DNA from: Acanthamoeba sp. SK_2022b
Lineage: Eukaryota > Discosea > Longamoebia > Acanthamoebidae
Assembly (NCBI GenBank): GCA_027943245.1
Contig: JANDJZ010000073.1
Coordinates: 1-64,000 of the forward strand
Reading direction: 5' to 3'
DNA: 64,000 nucleotides
Shown here: positions 24,485-36,917 of the stretch, one piece after another
How the letters are laid out: the number at the start of each line of letters is the position of its first letter
Numbering within the stretch: the stretch's first letter is position 1
Translations under genes and position numbers: made by a program
Notes under the pieces: model-generated
What the model was told of the DNA's origin: nothing
Database searches by the model: none
What the model saw: only the letters and a program-made list of their open reading frames with translations

Positions 24485-26182
24485 CTATTGAAACTTGGTG
24501 CCAATGACGCAAGTGGAGTCGTAGCTGTCCTCTGGATCATTGATGTCCTGCCACACACGACACACCACGCGCGTGCGAGTCAGTCCAGTGGGCCCCGCGA
24601 TAGCCCGTGACCCATCAGGTGTACCTTCTGACCAATGCCGACGGCGGTGGCGATCCAGAGACCGATGATGGCTGCGGCCAAGCCCACCTGCAGGATCCAC
24701 AGGCACACCTTCACCACCAACGGCGGTTGCTGCAACGAGTAGCGATAGTGGCATATGAGTCACTTGTCATTTTGCTCAAGCTCTGGCGGTTGGGAGCGAG
24801 CGAGTGGCTACCCTGGGGGCGCGCTTGTTCATCCACGGGATCTTGTTCTCTGGCGAGAAGTCCTTCATCTCCGTGCTCCTGTTATCGTCGTCGTCGACCC
24901 GCTGGTAGGTGAAGCCCGGCCCGCCAAGCCACGAGCCCCACGGCGCGAACCATCGCAGCACCTCGTGCGCCAGGAACAGCGCGATCATGCACGCAACGCT
25001 CACGCCGTAGGTCACCTGTGATCACGAAAGCGCGCGGGTGAGGCTGTGATTTGTGGGACGGGTGGGGAGGGGAGGGCTGTGCGAGGAGCAGCACGGGCGG
25101 GTGAGCTTCGGGAGCGTACCATGACGTAAGTGGGGACGCAGTAGAGGGCGAGGCCCAGGTAAATCTCAACGAGGCCCAGGAGGACCAGCGCCTTGCCGAA
25201 CCACGCGTGTGTGGTACCGATGAGGTAGGCCACCCAGTTCGGATCGCGATCTGTGTTCAAAATTAAAAACAATTAAAATCGGTTTTTTATATATCCAGAA
25301 ATAATTGGCGCGGCGGGGCGCGGAGGTCGTGACGTACACTTCTTGAGGAAGAGCTCGCCGATGACACCGACGAGCGGCTGGAAGAAGGCGCAGATGAACA
25401 TGATGATTCCGATGACCTCGTGCGCTGCATACAACAACAATGTTGTTTTGTGATCAACACAACTGCTACGGGCAGCAAACAAGTCCGCTGTTGAAAGTGC
25501 GCCAACTGTGCCAAAAATGCGGCAGTGCTTTTGGCTAAGCTGAGGAGGTGTTTGCTGCCTCCAACAGGCTCGAGGTAGTTGTGGAGAGGGGCACGCATAC
25601 CTCCCTTGAAGTGATCGATGTTCTGATCGCTGACCCAGCTCACGATGAGGGCGAAGGCGATGAGGTTGACTACGAACGTGAGAATGCCCAGGAAGCCGTG
25701 GAGGTGCACCCACACGTAGCCGTACAGGATCCACTTGCCCTGCGGCGTCTTGCAATACCTGATTTGTATGTGATGATTGTTGTTTGCGAGAGCGAATGTG
25801 GGAGGGCAGTCTGGGCCGAGAGTGAGAGGGGAGGAGGTCCTACCGAGCGATGAAGGCTCCAGCCACCGCGATCAGTCCCCAGGCGAACAGCATGAGTATG
25901 CCGTGGGCCTTGCGCTTGTCATCGGACGTGGCGACCGCCGACGTCTCTCCGGTCAAGAAGTTCACCGTCGCTAAGCCTCTCTGTAACGTGTGTTACAGAC
26001 CCACACAGCCAGAAGAGCTCTCAACGAATTGAAACGAGGAGAGAAAGAGATGCGAAAGGAAATAGAGGAGAGCGCACGGTGTTGGAGGCATGTTGGCAAA
26101 AGTCGGGACAGTCGCGCTCGACTATCGACCGCTTGTTCGAGCCGTCGTAGGCCCACAACAGTTTCTGCTCATGCGCCGTGTG

Positions 26183-26255
<73 letters not shown>

Positions 26256-28317
26256 GCCATGAGCATGGACAAGCAAGGTGGGATGTTGATGGTGTGAAAG
26301 GTAACACAGGCAATCAACACAGAAAAGGATCACTGGTGACGATAATGAAGCAGTCGCACCTGCGCGCTGCCATCAATTACGTTGTCGCCCTGCGCGTCGC
26401 CGGTGTTCAGCTTACGCCGGAGCTGGCATGTGGACCATCCGTTCACATCTGCGTCCGGTGGGGGGGGGGGCGAGAGTAGCCAAGTGAGAACAGGCCAACA
26501 CGAATTCCGCGAGTGGTGGCGGGCGTACTCTCGACGGAAATGAGTTCAACGTTCTGCACGGCGTCCTTTCCGGGCGTCTCGTGAGCGGTCGCCTTTCGGT
26601 CGACCACAATCCCGGTCGCGCTGTTTCGATTGTCATCAGAGTCTGTCGTGTTGCAGGGTGGGAGTAATGTGGGAGACATCGAACCCATCAAAGGAGCACC
26701 ACAGGATGTCTGCGCCCACCATGTTCTCGTTCGAGTTGATGCCCAGCGCCCACCAAGACGAGGTGCGAGCCGAAACGTTGAATTCGATCGCTGCTCATAG
26801 GTAGCGAGTGGGGGGGGGGGAGAGCAGGAGGAGTTAGCAGTGCACGCTCTGAGTCCGAAAGTGACAACCCCGGCATGCTACACACATTTCCCATCGTCGA
26901 TCAGAGTCCAGTTGAGGCGCCACGTCTTGGTCGGGTTCTCGTAAAAGTTGACGGTTGGACCGGACGGCGTCGGGGTCGTGTTGTTGCAGGTCCCTGCAGA
27001 GGGGCAGCGTCAGTTGTAGTCTGGGAGGGAGAGCGCGCACGCCGGTGCGAGGAGCGTTCAATCTGCGGTGATCGGGGTGTACATTGGGACTGGCCGAACT
27101 GGAGGGAGGAAGCGTAGTTGGTCCCCGTGATGTGCTGAGAAAATGCTCCGAGCCCGGTAGGCAACTGCAGTGAGTGTGGAGGAGGCTCACGTGAGTGGTG
27201 TTCTCTTCCCCCGCTCAAACCCGCCAACGAGTTTCGTTGCGCAACGAACGGGGGGGGGGCGTACCGCACTGCCGAGGGCATGAATGACATACTGGGTCTC
27301 GTTGGGAGTGATGTCGCGGTCTTGCAACGTGTCGCCGGTCACCAGGGCACGCGAGAACTTGATCCATTTGTAGCCATCAACCTACCGTAAGAGCATGGGA
27401 AAGAGGTTAAGTTGAGGAGTGGTCGAGAGGCCTGCTTTCATGCGGTTGGGTGGAGGGGGTACCGCTCCAAACGAGCGATTCCTCAAGTCGCCGGTGCCGT
27501 CCACCTGGGGCCTGCAAAGCAGTTGATTTTAAATATGAGTACAAATGGAAAATTGACACTTAGGATTCACCTTCAGCATCCTGAATGCAAGTGTTGGATC
27601 GAAACGTACTGTGAATGGTTCGTGGCCCAGTAGTCGACCACGCAGCCGCCCTCGGACGCGCACCCGATGAGGTTGACGCCAACCCAGCCTACCCATACGT
27701 CCGAGCCATCTGGCGTGTTTGGTCGGTGACGAGTGGTTTTTCACATGAGACCGCCCACAACTGCCCGCATGCACAGAGAGAGAAGGCGTACTTCCATGGC
27801 TGTCCATTGTGCCATCGGTCGAGATGCCCAGGCCCATCCAGCCATCGATCTATGCGGAGTTACACACGTACAGTGATGAATCCGGGGGCAAAGATCGGAG
27901 CAAGCCAAGAGACACGAAGGGGAAACACACCTTGGCGGCAAGACCGATTTCGATATGTTCGCCGACCAACGACCAGTACAGCCTAGAGAGGTAATGCACG
28001 GGCACAAATGAGGGGAGGGGGCGTGGGTGCACGGGATGGCATGGGATATACCTATAGTCGTAGTTGGTCTTGCCGACAGAGTCCGTGAGCTTCACGCAGT
28101 TGTCGAAATCGGTTTGGTTCCACAAGGAGAAGGTAGCTGTTGCGCCCCACCAACCAGGTGAGCTCCCAGTGGAGGGAAAATGTTAAAAAAGGGGGAAACG
28201 GAAAATGCCGAATGAGAGGGGGGATGCCAAGTACCGACCTGCAGAAGCCCGGTGCGCGCTTGTCAGGATGACCAGCATGAACGCTAAGAAGAAGAACGAA
28301 AGCGTCGTTCCCTTCAT
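24485..28317 (-). CDS. DOMON/cytochrome b561 transmembrane oxidoreductase, paralogue B
   Basis: Tandem paralogue of the downstream gene at 20693-23950, with the same exon order. ATG at 28317 begins a signal peptide (MKGTTLSFFFLAFMLVILTS). The DOMON domain lies at about 28.1-27.3 kb (NQTDFDNCVKLTDSVGKTNY, GEHIEIGLAAK, SDVWVGWVGVNLIGCASEGG). A second DOMON-like segment follows at about 26.8-26.4 kb (ARTSSWWALGINSNENMVGA). The b561 core spans 26.0-24.6 kb (KAHGILMLFAWGLIAVAGAF, WVHLHGFLGILTFVVNLIAF, AHEVIGIIMFICAFFQP, THAWFGKALVLLGLVEIYLG). It ends DSTCVIGTKFQ. Protein identity to paralogue A is high in the core and lower in the ectodomain. An AC array sits in one intron (26183-26254). Substrate and membrane location are inferred from the family only. 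Confidence 0.88.
26183..26254. repeat. AC microsatellite in DOMON paralogue B intron
   Basis: Pure AC array. The corresponding intron of paralogue A lacks it. Confidence 0.97.
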
Positions 28318-28704
28318 TCTTTTATTTAATTTTAAAGTGCAAATAGAAAATAAAAATGAGCTGCTGTGCAGAGCGAGAGGTGAGGGGATAGGTGGGCGCA
28401 GAACTGAGTGACTCGCCCCGGTTGGTTGCTGCTTTGGCGAGTAACCCCACCATTTCCGGAACCAGCCTGCCCTCAAGAGCAATTGGCTCGCCGGCCCGAT
28501 GGCGCGCCACAACCGTCTGTTCACCATGCGAGCGGAGGCTACAGAGTGCTCTTTGGTTTGATGGGAGAAAGAAGGGAGCAAAGGGCACTATAATGGTGAC
28601 AACTCTCACGATGATAAAAAGGGTTTTATATCACGCATAGAGGCGCACACGAATAAATAGCTCACAGAGAGACGAGGAGGAGGGATGAAGGTGAGGTAGT
28701 GATT

Positions 28705-29553
28705 CTAGTGGGTGAAGCCACCGCCCGAGAACTCCAAGACCTGAGCAAGTGCGGAGGAGGAGAGGAGGAGAAAGAAAAAGAGGGCAATGCGTCAGGGAAG
28801 CAGCCTGGGTCCTTACACGAGAGCAATTATCTCTGGGGAGCGACGGGAAGCCTTAGCCGTACCTGCTTGGGGCTGAGCCCCATCGCCCAATCGGCGTCGG
28901 TAGGCAGCAAGCCCAGGTTGTACGCCTTGTAGGCTCCCAGGGCGAAGGTGAGCAGGTTGATTGCAACGAAGACCAGCTGGGGCAGCAGCAGCTCGCTGCC
29001 CAGCTCGGCAAAGCGTGTAAACTCTGTGCGACGCGCGTACAAAGGTCAGACAAGCGCGAGTGGGGCGTGCGTGCAGGAAGAGCGAACTCAAAGCATGTAC
29101 CAGATCGCACGGACAGGATGGACTTGAGGGGGTTCGCAATAGTGTAGAGAGTGATCATGATGTTGAAGATGTTGACGCCGCTGCCGGTCATCCACATCAT
29201 GAACAGCGTCATGAAAATGCTGCGGCCGGGCGCATAGGCCGCCTCCCACGCTTTCTAAACGGTAGAAGATCAGACCTCTTCGCATCAGAAAGAACGCATC
29301 CGCAACGAAAATTAAAATGAGAGGGAGCGGCAACCTTCTTGAGAAGTTCCTTCATGTTGGGTGCGGCAGGAGCGTTGCCCCTGCTCGCGCCAGTGCGGCT
29401 GGCCTCACTCGAGACCTGCACATCACTCTTGTAGCCCAGAGGGGCAACGATTTGTCCCGAAGATGAAGAGGATGACGAGAAGCTCACTTCCCGCCTCGTC
29501 TGGTACTTGTCCTTGGACAAATCAAACGCCCATTTTCGCTCTTCCTTTTGCAT
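28705..29553 (-). CDS. EMC4: ER membrane protein complex subunit 4 (EMC4/TMEM85)
   Basis: Four-exon minus-strand gene from ATG at 29553 (MQKEERKWAFDLSKDKYQ). Exon 2 encodes SIFMTLFMMWMTGSGVNIFN and IMITLYTIANPLKSILSVRS, the first membrane helix and the conserved segment after it. Exon 3 encodes LPQLVFVAINLLTFALGAYK and NLGLLPTDADWAM, the second helix and the GLLPT motif. The last exon is only VLEFSGGGFTH, the family's conserved C-terminus. EMC4 is part of the ER insertase for tail-anchored and multi-pass proteins. Length (about 185 residues) fits the family. The spliced introns have GT-AG borders. The gene sits between the DOMON genes and fibrillarin, all on the minus strand. Confidence 0.93.
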
Positions 29554-29728
29554 GGTTTGGGTGGTCCACAATCCTCTCAATCTGATCTTTTCTTTGCTGT
29601 TTCTTTGCCACTTACGGGTTGTTTTTATTCATAAAAAAGAAAGGATGTCGCGCAAGTACAAGATTTTTTTCAATGTTTTTGGTTTATGTGGCTTTGTTCC
29701 CCCCCGCCCCCATTTGTGTAAACAAGAT

Positions 29729-30841
29729 TTAGGCCTTCGACTCGGGTCTGTAGACACCCACGACGACGGCGTGGTCCCTCTCGTAGGGCTCGAGCGTGAT
29801 CTGCTCCATGGGCTTGAAGTTCTCCTGCCTGAGCTTCTGCACCTCCTTGGCGAAGACAGCCTCAGGGGCGGCCGTGGAATCGATACAGTTGGCCTTGATG
29901 GAGATGACGAAGTGACCACCGTTCTTGAGGAACTGGTGAGCGTTGATGGCCACGATACGGGCCTGATCGGGCTGGGCAACGTCGGCGAAGACGACGTCGA
30001 CCATTCCGACGAGCATTCGGTACTTGAGGGGGTAACGGGCATCCTCAACGATGGGGACAACGTTGGTCCTCTTCTTAGCGACGTTGATGAGGTCTCGGCC
30101 AGAGCGGTGCGAGAACTCCACAGCGTACACCATTCCTTGCTGCAGGTGTCAAGAGGGAGGGAATCGCGATTCAGTCAACACCATCGGTGAAAAGATGCAG
30201 AGAATCGGAATGAGAAGGAGGACGTACAGGTCCGACCATGTCGGAGACGTGAGAGACTGAGGTACCGGAAGCAGCGCCGAGGTAGAGGACGCGCGCGCCG
30301 GGCTTCACCCACACATTCTCGACACCACCGATGATGGCAGCGGCAAGCTTGGAGCGGAAAGGATTCCACACCCTGTACTCAACCTTGGATCCGTCGACCT
30401 CCTGCAGTTGTGAAGCAGCAGGCTTGAAATTAATTTACCGACTCCGATGGGGGAGGGCAATTTGCGGAGAGTCCCATGGGCACTGAAAGGACGTACGTCA
30501 ACGGCAATGCGCTTCTCACCGTACACAGAGTCGCCAGGGACCAAGTTGCGCGTGCAAAGAGCGTCCTCCTTGCCTCGGGCGATGAAAACACCGTCGAGTC
30601 TGTGCTTCTCGATGACGACCTTCTTGCCGCCCCTCATGCCACCAGCACCGCCACGTCCACCACGTCCACCACCACGACCGCCCCTGGGGGCACCACGGCC
30701 GCCACCACGTCCGCCACCGCGGCCGCCGAAGCCACCACGGCCGCCACGATCGCCGCCGCCAAAGCCACCACGTCCGCCACCGCGACCGCGGGGAGAGAAG
30801 CCGCCACGGCCACCGCGAGGAGAGAAACCTTCCTTCGGCAT
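29729..30841 (-). CDS. FBL: Fibrillarin, box C/D snoRNP 2'-O-methyltransferase
   Basis: Minus-strand gene from ATG at 30841. Exon 1 carries a glycine-arginine-rich GAR domain of about 65 residues ([19 protein letters not shown]), then [20 protein letters not shown] and the VYGEKR segment. Exon 2 has [20 protein letters not shown] and the SAM-binding loop [20 protein letters not shown]. Exon 3 has [40 protein letters not shown] and [12 protein letters not shown], ending RPESKA. It acts in the nucleolus, methylating rRNA ribose under guidance of C/D snoRNAs. All family blocks are present in order with no break. The upstream 300 nt should be its promoter. Confidence 0.97.
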
Positions 30842-31150
30842 TCTATGTGTGTGATTGGAGATCTGAAATTGAAGGGCGGGCGCTGACGGAGTGTGGTCTG
30901 CGCGCGGAGAGAGAGCGAGAAAGAAATACCGCAAGCCTGCGCTTTCTTCTCCGGCCGTTGGGGAGGGGGGCGGAGAAGGCTCGGAAGAGAGAAAAAACCA
31001 GGGAATGCCTCGCATTCCTTGAATATAAACTGTCGACGACCTGGCACCTGTTGGCGTGTTACGTCCTCGGGCACGGCTCCGGCTTGGAGGAGGAAGCGTT
31101 TTTGGTGTTTAGGCTCGGGTACATTCGCCTCGTTTTATGAGCCAAAAGAG
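30842..31150. other. Fibrillarin upstream region
   Basis: About 310 nt between the fibrillarin start and the stop of the DHHC gene. It contains a purine-rich tract and no supported gene. It should hold the fibrillarin promoter and the 3' UTR of the palmitoyltransferase gene. Confidence 0.45.
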
Positions 31151-32763
31151 TCATCGCCGTCGCAAGTCGTAGGACTCACCGGGCACGTTGAAGGAATCGT
31201 CCACTCTTTCCCGTCGAGTGGTGGGGTATGCGAATCCTGTGCCTCGCGGTGGCGTCGGCCAGAACCACATCCACACACTATCGCCCAGGAAGTATCTGCA
31301 CATGAGATTGGTGTTAGCCTTTTCGGCCCGTCTGCATTGGCCGCATTGTAACGAGTCGAACCTGATGTTGGCCATCGTGCCCATATCATAACGATTGTCC
31401 TCCTCTTCTGACTTCTTTGGCCGTCGCCTGATGCTCGTTCCCCACGACATCGCCATCTTGGCCTTGAGAAGGGCGTAGGAGTCAGCAAACGTTTGGTCGA
31501 AAGATACAAGCGAATGGAGGCGACGCTGCACCAGGAAGGGATTGGAGTGAACAGCGAGGTAGTCTATGAAAGTCTTGTTGCGTGCAATGAGGCGTATGTG
31601 GTCGTTCAGCAGAAACGCCTGGAAGAAGACGAAGACGCCCAGAATGAAGAGGCTGGCAAACACTATAGCGCGGACATAAAAACCGCGTTGAGTTACTGAC
31701 CGAGCATAGGTGCGCGCAGAAGGATTGGTACCTCGCCTGTTGGTTTTCTCTGTCGCGGCAGCGAGGTCTTCAGGCATGGACTCGTCCTGTAAGGGCAAGG
31801 ATTGACGTGTGGGCGTGGGGCGTGTTATTCATCTTTGTGTTGCGCGATAACGAAAGGAAAACAGCAAGGCCGAACCGGGGAAGGAAGCTCTTGGTAGCGT
31901 TGATAGAAGAGGTAGAGGAAGCTAGATGAAGATATAAGGCCGTAGAAGAGGAACAGGAAAAAGTATTTGGTGTTGTGATGGCCAACGCAGGTTTGAATCC
32001 ACGGGCCTTACCGTTGAAGAGATGAGTCAATCAGCCATCGCGTAAGCATAAAAGAGAAGGAGTGTACAATGGTGGTCCATCATCAGTACGCATCTGCAAG
32101 GAAGAGATAGAGGATGAGGTTTGGGAGCCCAGGAGAAGAAGAAAGAGGTGACAGTACCTCTGACAGTACTTGCAGTGGTGGGCTCTCTCCGGACGGAAGG
32201 TACTGCATTTCGAGCACCACAGCACTTGTCGCCCCGCCTGTGCATCCTCTACGTCCGCGCTCTAGGTCTTGGGTTTAGCTCATTTATAATTTATTTATAT
32301 TTATATTGAATTTATTTATATTTAAATTATTTTGGTAAAATAAGTTATCGCGATTAAATGGTACCCAGTCCTTCGGCACGTAGCCAGGTCCAACTGTGGA
32401 GGTGAGGTAGTAGGTCCACCAGAACATAACCAGCGGAAAGTGGAGCGCCGCCAGCAACACTACCGACTGCAGTGAGACGGAGCCGGAGGCTTCGGATTCT
32501 AGTTCCGAGGGAGGTGGCGACGAATGCAGGGGGTCCACATCTGCCGAGGCGTCAGGCGGAGAAGGAGTTGCAGATGATGGCGGGTAGAGCCAAAGAGGCT
32601 GCAGAAAGATGTGGCACCAAGCGTTGAAGTAGATGTAGATGAAGCAGGCAACGGCCAAGGCGAGAGCTATCCGGCTGGCAAGGGCCATGAACAATACTGC
32701 TCGGCCATTCCCAGGTCGTCCTTGGCCCAGAACCAGGCCCGAGCTGGTCCGCTCCCGCACCAT
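31151..32763 (-). CDS. DHHC-type protein S-palmitoyltransferase
   Basis: Minus-strand gene from ATG at 32763. Membrane helices lie at IALALAVACFIYIYFNAWC, SVVLLAALHFPLVMFWWTYY, YFFLFLFYGLISSSSFLYLF and AIVFASLFILGVFVFFQAFL. The cysteine-rich domain is assembled from three exons: CSKCSTFRPERAHHCKYCQR, CVLMMDHHC and PWIQTCVGHHNTKYF. The DHHC/PW junction falls inside the Cys codon at an intron whose 3' end is AACGGTAAG. The order matches family TM1-TM2-DHHC-TM3-TM4. The C-terminal cytosolic tail ends RVDDSFNVPGESYDLRRR. It should S-acylate cytosolic Cys residues of membrane proteins. The region between TM1 and TM2 is unusually long and Ser/Pro-rich. Confidence 0.9.
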
Positions 32764-32969
32764 TGCAAGCTAAATGAATTGCTCAACGTTTTCTTGGCAG
32801 GAAAAGCCAGTGGCCGTGGGCACTGTGGACAAAGCGTGATGAACTGGCCAGCTGCACGCACAACGTTGGTGAAGTATAGAGCACAGGTAGTGCAGGTGTG
32901 CTGCATGCCTTGATCACGCTCTGCACGTGATGTTGGCCAAACTCGTCCCACTCCTTCATGGCTCACACA

Positions 32970-35345
32970 ACCAAAGGCAGTACAAGGCCAAGTTTTTTTC
33001 CCTTCATTTTCACCTTTAGACTGGGATGGGCAGACAAGCCACCAAGGCCCAGCACTGTGGCTGCAGGTGCACAACTCACTCCTCCCTATTGGCTGTAGGG
33101 GTAACCACCCTTCCTCCACTGATATGTACCCCCTCTCCTTCCATGTTGTTGAGCACCCCCAACAAAGTTCTGCCCCAGTTGGATTGCAGGCAGGAGACAG
33201 AAAGGATGGAGAAGAGGCATGGCCAGGGCTCTCCTTTCATCTCAGGCTGGATGGCATCCCTGCATCTTATGGACATGGCCTGTGCCTCATTGACAGCCAT
33301 ACACACTCTTGCCATGCTGCCTAGAGTGATGCCATTGGCTGGCAGTGGTGACCACCCTCCAACACAGGAGTGGGCTGGAGTGTGGGACATGAGCAAAGCA
33401 TGACAGCTGCACTATCATCATGGCAGACATGCATTCCACTAGAGCTGTTTAGCATGAACAGCACTGCGACAGGTGGAGTTGCATGCTTCTTGAGTTCAAG
33501 TTCAGGTCTCTTCCTAATTACAGCTACCACATCCACATGTCTGCTCTCAAGCCAGCCAAACCCAAGCACAAGCTCATCAAGAACACCATCAATAGCCTTC
33601 TCTTTTTTGGAAATGCAACTGACATTGCTAAATGGATTGGTGCTTTAGAGGCAATTTCCTCTAGCCAACAGACCACTCCTCTACAGTCCCAAATTCATTC
33701 AACCATACAACTTCAAATGTCTTCCACTCCAACCAGGGTAATTGTGCATCTTCCATGAATTTCTTTTCACCACATATGCATACACAATGGAGATCAGTGA
33801 AAACTGAATGTAAAAACAATGCAAAGCTGACAATATAGTGTACACAATGCCAGGAACGGTCTTTGCACCCACCTTCTTTGGAACCTACATAAGCTTTCCC
33901 ATTCAAGCTCCAATCATTCACCAGAAAAGCACAAGAAGCACTGCCAGAGCACCCATGACAACAACTTTTGGGAGAAGCACAGCAGCAAGAAGAGGGAGCG
34001 GACTCCTTCCCATCAAGGGAGAAGGATGCTCAGGGAAGCGAGTCCCAAAAGCACCATTCATCTTCCTCATCATCCTCTTCTTCCACTTCTTCCTACAAGC
34101 ACCATTATAGGGAGGAGGAGGAGGATCTCTTCAATGAAAACAAGCCTGCAACCTCCCTGTCTGAGGACTCTGACTGCAATGTTTAACTTGCATTTAAAAA
34201 TACAGCCTTCTTTGTTCCAATTCAACCCTTTTGCAACATGTTTAAGTTGGTCCCTTGTGCTGCAAGCACGTCAACAATTACAGCTTCATTTCTGCCCTGA
34301 ATCTGTCCCTTTGCCCAAACAGGAGATCTAAAAATTCCTATCAACTCATTGCCTTATTTTTCCTCCTAACAGAATCAAGATTAGATATTTTTAGCTAACA
34401 TATCAGGAGTTCTCAAAACAGTACCACATCAAATTCACCTTTGTAATGATTTTAAAAATTTCTTTTCTTCAAAGATGAAAAATGCTATTTCAAAGATGCA
34501 TATGATTACCTAAACTCAATTTTATCTATCCAAAATAAAATTAGAATTCAAAATCAATTTTAAAATGACTGGACCTATCATTTGATATAGAGGTGGTTCT
34601 TGCTCATGATGTCAATTTTCTTCACCTGACCCAGTTTTGCTGGCTTGAGAAGGGGGAGATGTGGGCCAACCATGTGCTGGGAGCAGATGTGGTGTTGGTC
34701 ATTGAGAGGGCCAAGGCCAACAGCAAGTGTCTGTTGGTGCATCTGATGTGGGGAAAGACCACCCCCTCTCCACTCAGACCAACACCAACCTCTTGCAGTG
34801 CCTTGCAGCTGCAACAAGTGGACTTGCCACTCATGCTTGCCAAGCAGGGGAGAACAGCAATTGTTGTGCTGGGCAATTGGCTGCTGCAGCAGATGGTCAG
34901 CCCACACCCAACATTGTGTTATGCATGAAGAAGGCAGCAGCCATTCATAAAAACCAACAGCAGTGCATGAACAGAAAGAGGTCCTGACAAAGCAAAGTCA
35001 AGTGAAGACATGGGTGAAGAGGACTCCCCTGACAGCATGTTGGTCTTTGTCACTGGTGGTGCCACAGTTGTGGACCTGAACACTGAGTCTGTGGTGATGA
35101 AGCAGCTGCTTGTTGGCATGGTTGCACATGCCTCCATTTAATAGTGTAAATGTTATCACCTGTCTCATCTCCTATAGCAGGACTACACTCAAGTTGCAGG
35201 TACTTTGCAACCTGGGCACCCTTTGGCCACCTATGTGCCTCACCTCGCCTCCTCCTTCCAGCCACTAGTCCCCCGACTCATGTGAAACCTGACTTGGTGT
35301 CTCTGTTTGGGGCAGATGTTTCAACTTGCACCAATAGGATCATGA
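32970..35345. other. CpG-depleted island A (decayed element DNA) at the 3' side of tRNA-Ile
   Basis: The base composition changes abruptly: CpG becomes rare and TG/CA very common, unlike the CpG-rich genes on both sides. No ORF has a full recognisable domain. Two fragments look protein-derived. One is minus at about 32.87-32.91 kb, a CxxC-x17-CxxC zinc-ribbon-like stretch (CTTCALYFTNVV...LCPQC). The other is plus at 33.55-33.65 kb, a sequence like the last strand and helix of a PH domain (NSLLFFGNATDIAKWIGALE). I read it as an old mobile-element remnant. Its right edge touches the terminator of tRNA-Ile. Confidence 0.55.
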
Positions 35346-35358
35346 TTGGTAAAAAAAC

Positions 35359-35431
35359 TGGCCAGTGTGGGGATCGAACCCACGACCTTGGCGTTATTAG
35401 CACCACGCTCTACCAACTAAGCTAACCGGCC
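35359..35431 (-). tRNA. tRNA-Ile (AAT)
   Basis: A 73-nt minus-strand gene. Acceptor GGCCGGT pairs with ACTGGCC. D-arm AGCTTAGTTGGTAGAGC, anticodon loop CTAATAA giving AAT, and T-arm GTGGGTTCGATCCCCAC are all intact. There is no intron. A TTTTTTT tract directly follows the 3' end as Pol III terminator. Confidence 0.96.
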
Positions 35432-35951
35432 TTTGTATATACACCAGTCGGTGAGATGTGTTTATATTCCAGATTACACTTAATCGCAGAGTTGTTTTAG
35501 GTTTTCTGGTACGTAACGCAAGTAAACAGCGTCCAGCTGGCCCGATCACATAGATGATCAGTTTGAGTGGTGATCTGAGGTTAAGCACGAGTTCGCTACA
35601 CTAGACGCGCCAGCGCCTGCCCAGGAAGAGCACGGCGAATTCCACCCCGTCGCTCTGCTCTTCGCTGGTCGGCCAATTACGCACGGCCGCTTCGCGGGAC
35701 TTCTCGCGGAGAGTTGGCCGGACAAGGCCCGCCACCAGCGCAACGACCCCAACAACCCGTCGACAAATAAAGAGGCTTGCCTCTGCCTTCCTTGACGCTT
35801 CTTCCACGATCCTTATTCTCCACGACTCATCTACACTCGACACATCTTTCCTCTTTCGACCTCGCCTGCAATTTGCCTTCGTCGAATCTGTTCGACTTCC
35901 AATTAATTATTATTTATTCTTGAGAGATTCTACACAGACAACTGTCGAAAC

Positions 35952-36917
35952 ATGTCGAACACTGCGATTAGCTTGGCTTTGATTGTGGAAGACGATGGCC
36001 GCACGACCGAGGTGGTTCGTGATGGAAGCGCTCTCGAGGTGGCACGCACCATCGTGCGAAAAATTGACAATGGTGATGATGGCAAAAAGAGCTTCGAGGA
36101 CAAAGGGTACGTCTGGAAGAAGCCTTTGATTCTTGTATGTGCCATTTATTCGTACTCCTTGCTCACGTCTTACCATCACATCATCAGGCACCGATTCGAC
36201 GTCTGGGTGGCGGATCGCGTGGTGTTCCTGTCGGCAGCCAAGCAGGGTGCCGCCAAGCAGCGCGTGTGCTTCGAATTCCTCGGCACCATCCGACAGGAGT
36301 ACGACGTGAGAGGCTACGCTGACCAGCAGAACGTATCTGGTTTCAAGAAATTCGTGGAGGTCCAGCTGGTACGTCCATTAAAGATCACGCATTTTGCTGC
36401 AATTCTCACCTACTGACTTGTCTGCTGTCGTGCCAAATCGTAGGACCGGTTCTCAGACTACAAGAACGTCGATAAGATCGGAGCTGTGCAGGCCAAGGCC
36501 GACGAGGTCAAGGACATCGCCCTTCAGAACTTGGACAGGCTGCTCGAGCGTCAGGGCAAGTGCGTTTACCCGGGCCCTCACCTCAACCCTTGTTAGCGCT
36601 TCTTCAGTTCGAAGCTGTGCCCTGACGTTCACTCCCTATCTCAGGCTCGAAGAGACGGTCGATGCCTCGGAGAGGCTGAAGGAGCAGGGCGGCATGTTCC
36701 AGCGTCTGTCCAGGAAGCAAAAGTGCATGGAGAGGAGACGCAACATCTTCTGGACGATCGTCCTCGCCATCTGCTGTCTCGTACGCTCTTCCCTCAAGCG
36801 CCCTCAGCATTTCGGCAGGACTTTGCACTCACTATCTCGAGCGTATCGCTTCGTCATACACAGATCCTCCTCGGTTTGATTGTCGGCATCATCGTCCTCA
36901 TCGTCTACAAGAGCTAA
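35952..36917 (+). CDS. VAMP7-like longin R-SNARE
   Basis: Five exons fit the frame and GT-AG rule: 35952-36106, 36188-36368, 36444-36559, 36645-36780 and 36864-36917. The start is ATG in ACATGTCG. The N-terminal longin-type part contains SLALIVEDDGRTTEVV and VVFLSAAKQGAAKQRVCFEF. The SNARE motif follows with VDKIGAVQAKADEVKDIALQ and the zero-layer Arg in NLDRLLERQGKLEE. A single C-terminal membrane anchor ends it (IFWTIVLAICCLILLGLIVG...YKS). R-SNAREs of this kind act in fusion of late endosomes, lysosomes or secretory vesicles. A poly(A) signal AATAAA lies at 37104. The longin half is divergent, so the exact subfamily (VAMP7 or another VAMP) is inferred. Confidence 0.82.

Noticed and set aside
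31985..32010. B-box-like GGTTTGAATCCACGG
   Set aside because: No matching A box, acceptor or anticodon arm; it lies in the DHHC gene and overlaps a required splice acceptor.
34593..34928. Plus-strand frame of 111 codons in island A
   Set aside because: No recognised motif, an equally long frame on the opposite strand, and decayed context; not called as a gene.
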